Source: Kaiparowitsia implicata GSE-PSE-MK54-09C (GTDB taxonomy: Bacteria > Cyanobacteriota > Cyanobacteriia > Elainellales > Elainellaceae). From it: a DNA stretch of 64,000 nucleotides. The notes beneath the pieces are model-generated. The model had not been told where the DNA came from. It did not search any database and worked only from the letters and a program-made list of their open reading frames with translations. How positions within the stretch are numbered: the stretch's first letter is position 1; each line of letters begins with the position of its first letter. Both the position numbers and the translations under genes were made by a program. The stretch lies in contig JAHHHI010000069.1 in assembly GCA_019359435.1 (NCBI GenBank), positions 57,889 to 121,888 on the forward strand. The letters run 5' to 3'. This document shows positions 56,805-64,000 of this stretch, piece by piece.

Positions 56805-57925
56805 GCTCTTACCCCTAGTCGATTGACATCACCAAGCAGCGCCTGGAACAGGCCAAAGCCATCGGTCATCCGCATCGGCAGAGATGGCATCTCCACTGCT
56901 TCCGGTAGCTGAGCCTTGACTAACTGGGTCAACGCCTCCTGGTGCTCCCAAGTAAAGGATAGATGAGACGCAAACCCGCGCTCGTCAAAGAACTGCCGCA
57001 ACGGCTCCCGCATCAAATAAGCGGCCCCGCCTGCTAACACCACATCGCCCTTTCCCGTCGCCAAACTCGGCAGCAGGTGGTCGGTAAAATGCGATTCCAA
57101 AATGGCCAGATACGCCGCTTCCACTTGAGCGATCGCCGCCGAGAAATCAACTGCCGTTCCCTTGGCCACTGAATACTGCTGAGCCTGCTTGGTCTCAAGC
57201 GCCCTCAGCAGCACGTCGTACTCCGTCACCGACACCCCCGCCGCATTGGCGGCTTTCTCGAAAGATTCCCAGAAGCCCGGAAACTTGGAGGTCGATTTGG
57301 CTGAGTTCAGGGTGCCGGTCTCGAAGGCGAGTTGGGTGCCGTTGCGGTGCCCCAGCATCTCAATCCAGGTGGTGCGTTGGGCAATGGAAAACCCTGCCTG
57401 CTGAAGCTGAGCTTTGCGCTGAACGTAGATACCGTAGCCCTCGGGACGGAAGCTGAGCGTCAGATTGACCCGATACTCCACCTCATCTTGAAACCGAAAG
57501 CCTTGAGCCAAAGTCGTTAATCGAGACGCGATCTGCTGACGGGTAGCCAATTCATTAATCGGCAGCAACACCCAAACAACAGCATCAAACCGAGCCGGAA
57601 GGCTTTCGGTTTTGGCGATCGCTCCCAACACCCCGATGATCCGCTCGGGAGCCTTGAGGCTTTTGTCCTCCTTGAAACTGTTGTAGTCGAGAAACCTCTG
57701 AGCGGCCTTGCCCACAAACGTCAACACCTGACCATTGCGGTACCAAGCACAATCTTGCGGACGGCCCCCAGGACTGATCGATTCGACCCCAGCGGCTTCG
57801 CGCTGGGCCACTTCCGCCTCCATCCAAAGGGCGTGGGTCTGCCCCTGGAGCAGCTTGTAGAAGAACTTGCCGCCAGACTTGCCTAAGTCACAGGCCAATA
57901 AAAGCGTCGGAGCACGAGAATTCAT
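56801..57925 (-). CDS. parM: ParM/StbA-like actin-fold protein
   Basis: 374 residues with actin-like ATPase landmarks: phosphate-1 loop LLLACDLGKSGGKFFYKLLQ, a middle ALP-like region (RFDAVVWVLLPINELATRQQ), and the adenosine motif GDVVLAGGAAYLMREPLRQF. ParM-family proteins polymerise with ATP to separate plasmid copies. The four-base overlap with the next gene suggests an operon of segregation proteins. It marks a plasmid origin for the tRNA-Phe-linked DNA. No parC-like iterons were seen upstream. Confidence 0.8.
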   Translation of the reverse strand: MNSRAPTLLLACDLGKSGGKFFYKLLQGQTHALWMEAEVAQREAAGVESISPGGRPQDCAWYRNGQVLTFVGKAAQRFLDYNSFKEDKSLKAPERIIGVLGAIAKTESLPARFDAVVWVLLPINELATRQQIASRLTTLAQGFRFQDEVEYRVNLTLSFRPEGYGIYVQRKAQLQQAGFSIAQRTTWIEMLGHRNGTQLAFETGTLNSAKSTSKFPGFWESFEKAANAAGVSVTEYDVLLRALETKQAQQYSVAKGTAVDFSAAIAQVEAAYLAILESHFTDHLLPSLATGKGDVVLAGGAAYLMREPLRQFFDERGFASHLSFTWEHQEALTQLVKAQLPEAVEMPSLPMRMTDGFGLFQALLGDVNRLGVRA

Positions 57926-58251
57926 AGAAACATCTCCTAATCACTGCTCCTTTTATCAGCACTAGATCAGCTCAATCCGTGCAAATTCGTGAAACTTTGC
58001 AAAAAAACGCAATAAAGCCATTGAGATAGTGTGACTTTTCGGGAATCATGCTGTTGATGCTGATTGAGTGGAATATAATTTGGTGTATCAGGATGCTGCG
58101 CCCCTATCGGGGGCTTCGCGGAGAGGTCACACAGTACGCCAAGGTTTTGGCAAAAACCGGGCAACGGCCATCCCCTCAGGGTTTCTACCGTTTTTGAAGA
58201 CGCTACCGCTTTCGCCTCAGGGTGGCGTCGTGTTTTTAACCCCGCTTCTCC

Positions 58252-58824
58252 ATGCTTTCTACGAGCAACCTCTCTGCCGCTCAGGCGGAGACCTATTACA
58301 CGAAAGAGGATTATTACTCGGCTGAAGAAGCGGCTCACCCGACAAAGTGGGTGGGCAAGGGGGCTGCGTCGTTGGGTCTGGCTGGAGTCGTCAATCAGCA
58401 GGAATTCAGCCAGATGCTTTCTGGGCAGGCTCCTGGTGGGGAGATGTTGACGGGTAAGGTGATCGATCCAGAGAAGCGACGGGCGGCGACGGATTTTACC
58501 TTCAGTGCGCCAAAGAGTGTCAGCATTGCGGCCCTAGTGCAGCAAGACGCGCGGGTGTTGGAGGCCCATCATCAGGCGGTGGCTAAAGCTCTATCGGTGT
58601 TGGAAGAGCGCTATGCCCAGACGCGGATCTCAACCGAGGCCGGGCGAACTAAGGTGACGACCGAGAATATTGCAGCGGCGGTGTTCACCCATTCCACCAG
58701 TCGGGAGGCGGAGCCGCAGCTGCATAGTCATTGCGTGGTGATGAATGCAACGCAGTTGGCCGATGGGCGGTGGTTTAGTTTGAGCAATGAGGCGGCGATC
58801 GCCAATCAAAAACTCCAGCGTTGA
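58252..58824 (+). CDS. TrwC/MobF relaxase, N-terminal fragment
   Basis: 190 residues matching the start of TrwC-type relaxases: tyrosines in TYYTKEDYYSAEEAAHPTKW, VGKGAASLGLAGVVNQQEFS, DFTFSAPKSVSIAALVQQDA, and the metal-binding His cluster in HSTSREAEPQLHSHCVVMNA. Relaxases nick plasmid oriT in conjugation or mobilisation. The chain breaks off after NEAAIANQKLQR: the rest of the relaxase domain and the helicase half are gone. The gene is a remnant unlikely to work as a full MobF protein. Confidence 0.82.
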   Translation: MLSTSNLSAAQAETYYTKEDYYSAEEAAHPTKWVGKGAASLGLAGVVNQQEFSQMLSGQAPGGEMLTGKVIDPEKRRAATDFTFSAPKSVSIAALVQQDARVLEAHHQAVAKALSVLEERYAQTRISTEAGRTKVTTENIAAAVFTHSTSREAEPQLHSHCVVMNATQLADGRWFSLSNEAAIANQKLQR

Positions 58825-59521
58825 CCCCAGAGCAATGGGAGAGCGTATTGGGAACCGTGTTGCAGAGCAGCTTAGAACCGCTGCGAGCCGAGATCTGCGT
58901 GAATACGCAGCGGGTACTGCACCTCGAAGACCACGTCCAGACCTTGGGGGAAGATTTGGCGATGTGGCCGCAGCACTGGAACCAGAGCTTGGGGCTCTTG
59001 GTCGCGCAATTGCAGCGTATCGTCAGCGACGAGACCTCCTCCGATGCGCAGGCGACCTTGCAGGAGCAGTTGCGGCGGTTAATAGCGGCTTTGAGCAGTT
59101 GGAACGGGCAGCTCAAGACCGAGTTGGCCTTGCAGCAGCAGTTGATAGAGTCACTAGAGCGGTTGGAAGGACGGTTGGACGAGAGCAGCAAAAGTTAGAT
59201 GACCTAGAACCGCTAAAGGTGAATTCGAGAGAGCAGCTTTTGGCGCGGTGGGAGCAGTATTCGGCGGGGCTACCGTCAACGAGTTTGGAGTTGCGGGTGG
59301 CCCAGCGGGCGTTACGGGATGGATGCTCGGCTAAGGAGGTAGCGCTGATGCTGGTGGCGGGGAGCGAGACGGTAAGGCTGATCCATGACAAGCAAGGTAG
59401 GAAAGAGGCGATCGCCTTTGCCCAGCATATTGTAACCCTAGCGAGCCAGCAGCAATCTCAGCAGCCGTCTAAGAACGCTTACACCAGCAGGGGACGAGAG
59501 CCGATTGAGCGTGAGATATAG
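58787..59521 (+). CDS. Plasmid-type protein or C-terminal remnant, overlapping frame
   Basis: This frame is open for 244 residues but overlaps the coiled-coil ORF to 59198, where its translation is Arg/Ala-rich and shadow-like. From about 59199 it looks genuinely coding: LKVNSREQLLARWEQYSAGL, then LRVAQRALRDGCSAKEVALM and LVAGSETVRLIHDKQGRKEA, a helical pattern seen in C-terminal regions of cyanobacterial mobilisation proteins. I take it as the C-terminal remnant of a deleted relaxase or accessory gene. Confidence 0.4.
   Translation: MRRRSPIKNSSVDPRAMGERIGNRVAEQLRTAASRDLREYAAGTAPRRPRPDLGGRFGDVAAALEPELGALGRAIAAYRQRRDLLRCAGDLAGAVAAVNSGFEQLERAAQDRVGLAAAVDRVTRAVGRTVGREQQKLDDLEPLKVNSREQLLARWEQYSAGLPSTSLELRVAQRALRDGCSAKEVALMLVAGSETVRLIHDKQGRKEAIAFAQHIVTLASQQQSQQPSKNAYTSRGREPIEREI
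58821..59198 (+). CDS. Coiled-coil protein downstream of relaxase fragment
   Basis: 125 residues, TTG start overlapping the relaxase stop by four bases. The sequence is Leu/Glu/Gln-rich with heptad-like spacing (SLEPLRAEICVNTQRVLHLE, then LALQQQLIESLERLEGRLDE), so a coiled coil is likely. No family is recognised; small coiled-coil proteins often accompany relaxases. A second open frame runs across the same DNA (58787-59521), and codon character favours this one here. Confidence 0.5.
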   Translation: MTPEQWESVLGTVLQSSLEPLRAEICVNTQRVLHLEDHVQTLGEDLAMWPQHWNQSLGLLVAQLQRIVSDETSSDAQATLQEQLRRLIAALSSWNGQLKTELALQQQLIESLERLEGRLDESSKS

Positions 59522-59616
59522 AGACTGCATATTGCACCCCTGCCAAAAAAAACAGCAAAACCAGCTTCCCCCCGAGGGGATTGAAATATACTGGGCCTAA
59601 GCATTCCGGTGACCCT

Positions 59617-60744
59617 ATGCCTAGAGCTGCCCCCAACGTTGCCCAAGGAACCGAATTAGACCTGAGCGCCAAAACCCTGTGGCCTGCCGCAACAGAGCTA
59701 GTCAGCCTGCGGTTTGACCTGGTGGCCGACCACGCCTACGAGCTGTATCCGCAATACACCATTGGTCTGCACGCCTGGTTTTTGCAGCAGATTCAGGAGT
59801 TTGACCCAGCGCTGTCGGCGCAACTGCACGATGGCGAAACCGACAAAGCCTTTAATATTTCCGGGCTGAGTGGGCAGTTTTCGACCCAGAGCCGTAGCCT
59901 GCAGCTGCAAGCGGGGAAGACCTACCAATGGTATGTCAATGGCTTGACGAAGCCCGTGGTGAAGGGCTTGGCCCAATGGCTCAAGCAGCTGCCCGAGGAG
60001 GTTGCGCTCAGAGATGCACCGCTGACAATCCGCCAGGTGAGTCTGGCTCAAGCGCCGACCACCTATGCCAAGCTGGCAGCGGTAGAGCCAGGGCGTAGCC
60101 TCAGCCTTACCTTTGTCAGCCCCACCAGTTTTCGTCGCAAGGGCCACCATCTGCCGCTGCCCTGGCCGAGGAATGTATTCCACAGCTATCTGCGGCGGTG
60201 GAATGAGTTTGCCAACCGTCCAGTGGATCAGGATGATTTTCTCGATTGGGTGGATGACCATGTAGTGTTTCAGCGGCACGAGTTGGCCAGTGAGAAAATT
60301 GTGGCGGGCAAGCGCGGCTCGGTGACGGGGTTTACGGGAGCGGTGACCTATGGGCTGGCGGGCAAGGCCGACGACACGGCTGAGTATGTGCAGCTGTTTT
60401 ATACGCTGGGGCACTATGCGCCCTACTGCGGCACGGGCCACAAAACGACGTTTGGCCTGGGTCAAACGCACTTGGGGTGGCACCTGAGCCAGGCCGAGCC
60501 CCAGGCGATGCCCATGGCTCAACGACTGCTGGCCGAACGCATTGATGAACTGACGACGCACTTTGTGAACCAAAAGAAGCGCACAGGCGGCACCCGCGCT
60601 CACGACTCTGCCGAAACCTGGGCGACGATTTTGGCACGGCGGGAGCTGGGCGACTCGCTGCAAACTATTGCAGAGGAACTGGAACTGCCCTATGAGACGG
60701 CGAAGACCTATAGCAAGCTGGCGCGGCGGGCAATCAAGGGGTGA
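59617..60744 (+). CDS. cas6: Cas6-family crRNA endoribonuclease with C-terminal HTH-like tail
   Basis: 375 residues from ATG 59617 (MPRAAPNVAQGTELDLSAKT); a TTG at 59581 is the alternative. The RAMP double-ferredoxin pattern shows LSLTFVSPTSFRRKGHHLPL, VFHSYLRRWNEFANRP, VTGFTGAVTYGLAG and the Gly-rich loop GTGHKTTFGLGQT. Cas6 cuts pre-crRNA at the base of the repeat hairpin, leaving an 8-base tag. The last 70 residues (ILARRELGDSLQTIAEELEL, then PYETAKTYSKLARRA) look like a sigma-region-4-type helix-turn-helix beyond the Cas6 core. The CRISPR array begins 1.3 kb downstream. Confidence 0.9.
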   Translation: MPRAAPNVAQGTELDLSAKTLWPAATELVSLRFDLVADHAYELYPQYTIGLHAWFLQQIQEFDPALSAQLHDGETDKAFNISGLSGQFSTQSRSLQLQAGKTYQWYVNGLTKPVVKGLAQWLKQLPEEVALRDAPLTIRQVSLAQAPTTYAKLAAVEPGRSLSLTFVSPTSFRRKGHHLPLPWPRNVFHSYLRRWNEFANRPVDQDDFLDWVDDHVVFQRHELASEKIVAGKRGSVTGFTGAVTYGLAGKADDTAEYVQLFYTLGHYAPYCGTGHKTTFGLGQTHLGWHLSQAEPQAMPMAQRLLAERIDELTTHFVNQKKRTGGTRAHDSAETWATILARRELGDSLQTIAEELELPYETAKTYSKLARRAIKG

Positions 60745-60849
60745 TGGCAGCAGGCAGGAATCATCGGAACGGCGGACGCAAGGGGTTGCCTGCTGTCTGC
60801 CGTTGCTTCTGGCCTACACTAAAAACAACTTCATTCTGAGTTGTCTCCA

Positions 60850-61632
60850 ATGCCCTCTCCATTCCCCGGCATGGACCCTTACCTTGAGCACCCTAGGGCG
60901 TGGCCGAATATTCATCATCGCTTGATGACGGCGATCGCCGATGATTTAGCGCCAAAGCTGCTGCCCAAATATCAGGTGTTGATTGAAGAGCGCGTCTACC
61001 AAGTGGAGGGTCAAGACTCTATTGGGGTTGGGGTGCTGGATGTTGCAGTGGCGCAAGGGCAACGGCAGCGTGCCCAGAGCACTGTTGCACTGGCTAGGGC
61101 ACCTCGCCCTAGCGATGCAGTGATGGTGACGCTGACGATTCCGGAAACGATTCGACAAGGCTATTTAGAAATTCGAGAGATTGCGACAAGCCAAGTGATA
61201 ACCGTGGTGGAGGTGCTATCGCCGACAAACAAGCGCCCTGGCCGGGGACGGGTGGAGTATGAAACGAAACGAGCGACGCTGCTGGGCAGCCTCTGTAATT
61301 TTGTAGAAATTGACCTGCTGCGCCAGTGGCCCCCGTTGGTGATACCGCAAGGGGTTGAACCTTCTGCTTATCGTATTTTGGTGAGCCCGCAAGACCTGCG
61401 GCCCCAGGCTAGTTGGTATGGGTTTAACCTGGCAGACCCGATTCCCTTGTTTGAGCTGCCGCTGCAATCGGGGGATCAAATTCCGGTGGTGGATTTGAAG
61501 GGGCTGTTGGATGGTATCTATGATCGCTCGGGCTATGGCTTGGTCATTAATTATGCTCAAGATCCGGTGCCGCCGCTGGAGGGTGCTGATGTGGTTTGGG
61601 CGAGAGAGTGGTTGAAAGAGGCTAAAGGCTGA
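60850..61632 (+). CDS. DUF4058 family protein
   Basis: 260 residues from ATG 60850 (MPSPFPGMDPYLEHPRAWPN); the ORF extends three codons upstream. DUF4058 blocks: IHHRLMTAIADDLAPKLLPK, YQVLIEERVY, VEVLSPTNKRPGRGRVEYET, and NFVEIDLLRQWPPLV. The VEV...K arrangement near VEVLSPTNK hints at a restriction-nuclease-like fold, as in Uma2-type proteins, but this is inference. The family is multiplied in cyanobacteria with unknown role. It lies between cas6 and the CRISPR array. Confidence 0.75.
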   Translation: MPSPFPGMDPYLEHPRAWPNIHHRLMTAIADDLAPKLLPKYQVLIEERVYQVEGQDSIGVGVLDVAVAQGQRQRAQSTVALARAPRPSDAVMVTLTIPETIRQGYLEIREIATSQVITVVEVLSPTNKRPGRGRVEYETKRATLLGSLCNFVEIDLLRQWPPLVIPQGVEPSAYRILVSPQDLRPQASWYGFNLADPIPLFELPLQSGDQIPVVDLKGLLDGIYDRSGYGLVINYAQDPVPPLEGADVVWAREWLKEAKG

Positions 61633-61633
61633 T

Positions 61634-62011
61634 TTAGAAGGCGGTCAGGTCTTCCCAGGATGGGGCACCGTCCAGCGCATATTTCTTTAGGCGATCGCCC
61701 AGCTCCTTCACTTCGTTAGCGTCAGGACACTCAACGGCGGGGCCTTCCTTAAACCGACCGTGATAGACCTCTAGTCCAAAGGCGATCGCTAGCCGAAACA
61801 CCGTGCGATCGCTCGTGAAGCCTGTCAGCGTTCTGCCGTCCAGACGGGCTCCCAGATCTTGCTTGCCAAAGTTGCTGCCCAGGCGGATGAGTCCAGACCG
61901 CACCATTCCGGGCTTCATCTCCCAGAAGACATCGGCGGTTTTGCCATCAACCTCCATCTCCAGGGTTGGGTATACTTGGTTGCTCACGTAGCGCGGGTTT
62001 TCAATTTTCAT
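61634..62011 (-). CDS. Hypothetical protein, 125 residues
   Basis: No family recognised. The sequence MKIENPRYVSNQVYPTLEME, then GLIRLGSNFGKQDLGARLDG and TSDRTVFRLAIAFGLEVYHG is well balanced and looks like a folded soluble protein. It is convergent with DUF4058 (one base between stops) and its start lies 73 bases from the distal end of the CRISPR array. ORF quality and codon use make it likely to be real. Confidence 0.6.
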   Translation of the reverse strand: MKIENPRYVSNQVYPTLEMEVDGKTADVFWEMKPGMVRSGLIRLGSNFGKQDLGARLDGRTLTGFTSDRTVFRLAIAFGLEVYHGRFKEGPAVECPDANEVKELGDRLKKYALDGAPSWEDLTAF

Positions 62012-62083
62012 AGGTGTCTTTTGTTGGGTGTCTTTTGTATCGATTCAGCCTTGTGTGACACAGTATCGCCAGTCTAGGTTGGT

Positions 62084-63866
62084 GTTTCCATCCCCTTGCG
62101 GGGAATGGGTTAGGAAAGAGCCCAGGCATGGCTGTCGTATTAAATGAGCTTTGGTTCAGTTTCCGTCCCCTTGCGGGGAATGGGTTAGGAAAGCTCCCGG
62201 TATGGAACTTAAGTCAGATGGTCTCAAACACTATTGTTTCCGTCCCCTTGCGGGGAATGGGTTAGGAAAGCGTACTGGCAGTCGGGCTCAGCCTTATGGC
62301 GTCACTAGTTTCCGTCCCCTTGCGGGGAATGGGTTAGGAAAGTCGCAGCGTACACGTTTACAAACAGCGGTCGTCAAGTTTTGTTTCCGTCCCCTTGCGG
62401 GGAATGGGTTAGGAAAGGAGTTTGTTGGCAACGTTGCAAGAGCGGGTACTATGCTCGTTTCCGTCCCCTTGCGGGGAATGGGTTAGGAAAGCCTTAATGA
62501 TTTGCTCTGATTTGTGATCAACATTTGTTTCCGTCCCCTTGCGGGGAATGGGTTAGGAAAGACAGCAAAAAACAGGAGGTTCCTCATGTCCAAAAAAGAG
62601 TTTCCGTCCCCTTGCGGGGAATGGGTTAGGAAAGTAATTGCGCCTCCCGGTTACAAACTTGTAGGCATCGACCTGCAAGCGTTTCCGTCCCCTTGCGGGG
62701 AATGGGTTAGGAAAGGTGCCTTCCTGACGCTTCTAGAGGCCTCGTGAGATGTGTTTCCGTCCCCTTGCGGGGAATGGGTTAGGAAAGCATACGTCTAGTC
62801 GGGCTATCTGTAGTTGAAATAACTGTTTCCGTCCCCTTGCGGGGAATGGGTTAGGAAAGAAGTTTACTGGGTTTATTGAAGAACATGAACTTGCCGGTTT
62901 CCGTCCCCTTGCGGGGAATGGGTTAGGAAAGTAGATGCGCGGAACTTTCAAAGTGCCTTTTTAGAAAAGGTTTCCGTCCCCTTGCGGGGAATGGGTTAGG
63001 AAAGCTTTACCGGATGTTGGCGAGGAAGGGCGATCGCTGTTTCCGTCCCCTTGCGGGGAATGGGTTAGGAAAGCAAACGACGTTGGCCTTATTGAGCGTA
63101 AAGTGTACAATAGTTTCCGTCCCCTTGCGGGGAATGGGTTAGGAAAGAAAGTGCTCCCTCCCCTTTATAAGATAACCTAATAGTTTCCGTCCCCTTGCGG
63201 GGAATGGGTTAGGAAAGCAGGCGACCGCTAGACGTGGCATGCTTCTGCAGCAGTTGTTTCCGTCCCCTTGCGGGGAATGGGTTAGGAAAGCGACCTTCGA
63301 CAATCCGTTTCCAACGGCTCTAAAGTTTCCGTCCCCTTGCGGGGAATGGGTTAGGAAAGAGCGCTTGGTATCCCCTGGATATCGGGAACCGACCCGGTGT
63401 TTCCGTCCCCTTGCGGGGAATGGGTTAGGAAAGAAGAGTACTCCGTTGCGTCAGAACGGAGAGCCTTTATCGTTTCCGTCCCCTTGCGGGGAATGGGTTA
63501 GGAAAGAAACCTTTGCTTACTGCGCGGTGCGCTTTATAAGCTTCTGTTTCCGTCCCCTTGCGGGGAATGGGTTAGGAAAGCGACGGGCTAACCTATTACA
63601 CTGTGCTGGTGAGAAACGTTTCCGTCCCCTTGCGGGGAATGGGTTAGGAAAGAACACGCAAGGGCTTCAGCGAGGATACGGCAGAGGGGTTTCCGTCCCC
63701 TTGCGGGGAATGGGTTAGGAAAGGAAAATTGAGAAGGCGGACAAATTAGGTATAAATACGTTTCCGTCCCCTTGCGGGGAATGGGTTAGGAAAGCGCCTA
63801 GGGTGATGGCCTGCACGGTGCGACCTGACGGGTTTCCGTCCCCTTGCGGGGAATGGGTTAGGAAAG
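62084..63866 (-). CRISPR. CRISPR array, 25 repeats of 35 bp, 24 spacers
   Basis: Repeats start at 62084, 62159, 62236, 62308, 62383, 62457, 62527, 62600, 62681, 62753, 62825, 62897, 62970, 63039, 63113, 63183, 63256, 63325, 63399, 63472, 63546, 63618, 63689, 63760 and 63832. Plus-strand unit: GTTTCCGTCCCCTTGCGGGG then AATGGGTTAGGAAAG. All look identical except the first, which has A for G at position 7. Spacers are 34-42 bases, one is 46. On the minus strand the unit has the CCCCGCAAGGGG hairpin followed by ACGGAAAC, a canonical Cas6 8-base tag, so transcription is inferred leftward and the mutated repeat is the old, distal end. Confidence 0.98.
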
Positions 63867-64000
63867 TCTTAATATTAGAGCTGTTGGGGAATAACTGAAA
63901 GAACTACCCTCGCTGGCAGTGGTTCTGTTTTGGTGCTGGTCTCAAGCGGCCATCAGGTAGAAGTTCTATAATCCAACAGCGGTGAGCATCAGGTGGTCAT
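63867..64000 (-). promoter_or_regulatory. Probable CRISPR leader (cut by window edge)
   Basis: Non-coding, with an AT-rich end against the array. On the minus strand, TTCAGT (63899-63894) and TAATAT (63877-63872) are 16 bases apart and could be a promoter firing into the array, though that would start RNA inside the first repeat. A TATAAT on the plus strand at 63967-63972 would point to the right instead. Confidence 0.45.

Noticed and set aside
62151..63718. Long ORFs on both strands made of repeated FPSPCGEWVRK / FRPLAGNGLGK units
   Set aside because: They are translations of the CRISPR repeats and spacers, not genes.
62084..63866. Self-targeting spacers within the window
   Set aside because: No spacer matched window sequence by eye; a computed search would be needed before any claim.
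54229..64000. Second att copy of the tRNA-Phe 3' end inside the window
   Set aside because: I looked for the CCCGCCTCCTGGCA core downstream and found none; the right boundary must lie outside or be diverged.

Overview
The window is cyanobacterial chromosome. It carries form IB RuBisCO (rbcL-rbcX-rbcS) with a RuBisCO activase that ends in an SSU-like domain, a psbA gene for photosystem II D1, and several families confined to or typical of cyanobacteria (DUF3386, DUF3285, the SelD fusion, the DUF512/PDZ radical-SAM protein). The HIP1 octamer GCGATCGC is scattered at high density over both strands. Base composition is moderately GC-rich. The gene set would suit a Leptolyngbya-like filamentous lineage, but nothing here fixes the genus.

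Layout. 1-2.8 kb: end of nusG, then rplK-rplA, an L10-type leader, rplJ-rplL and a strong terminator. 2.8-5.0 kb: a decayed zone with relics of an amino-acid-type ABC ATPase and a DUF1989 (urea amidolyase-associated) gene, next to a broken IS630-family transposase. 5.1-8.4 kb: a compact urate-use cluster (NCS2 purine permease, FAD urate hydroxylase HpxO, 5-hydroxyisourate hydrolase). 8.5-13.9 kb: a phosphorelay set (receiver protein, large PAS sensor kinase, OmpR-type regulator with a C-terminal HPt). 14.3-18.2 kb: the RuBisCO operon and rca. 19-24.5 kb: a TPR/OGT-like glycosyltransferase beside a GH57 enzyme. 24.7-53.9 kb: housekeeping genes (nfu, dus, aroC, bactofilin, psbA, selD fusion, pepP, trpG-like, dgkA, ybeY, prfB with its +1 frameshift site, hemC, a kinase with WG repeats, uppP, glnB under a candidate NtcA site, rdgB, a phosphohexomutase, a DPPR-synthase-like UbiA protein, yqeG, an SMR transporter, tatC).

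54.1-64.0 kb is accessory DNA starting at an intact tRNA-Phe: a tyrosine integrase, an excisionase-like protein, a ParM-like actin with a disrupted partner, a truncated TrwC/MobF relaxase, then cas6, a DUF4058 gene, an orphan 125-residue gene and a CRISPR array of 25 repeats and 24 spacers. Repeat structure and the one mutated terminal repeat indicate that the array is read on the minus strand, with its leader at the right edge and any further cas genes outside the window.

Three structural signals cut across genes. (1) Two 128-bp MITEs, in opposite orientations, share terminal inverted repeats with the IS630 remnant. (2) Long near-perfect palindromes, three of them built as an outer stem enclosing two hairpins, sit directly at gene ends. 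(3) One CRISPR spacer, read in frame, spells a family-A DNA polymerase motif A, which points to phage DNA as its source.
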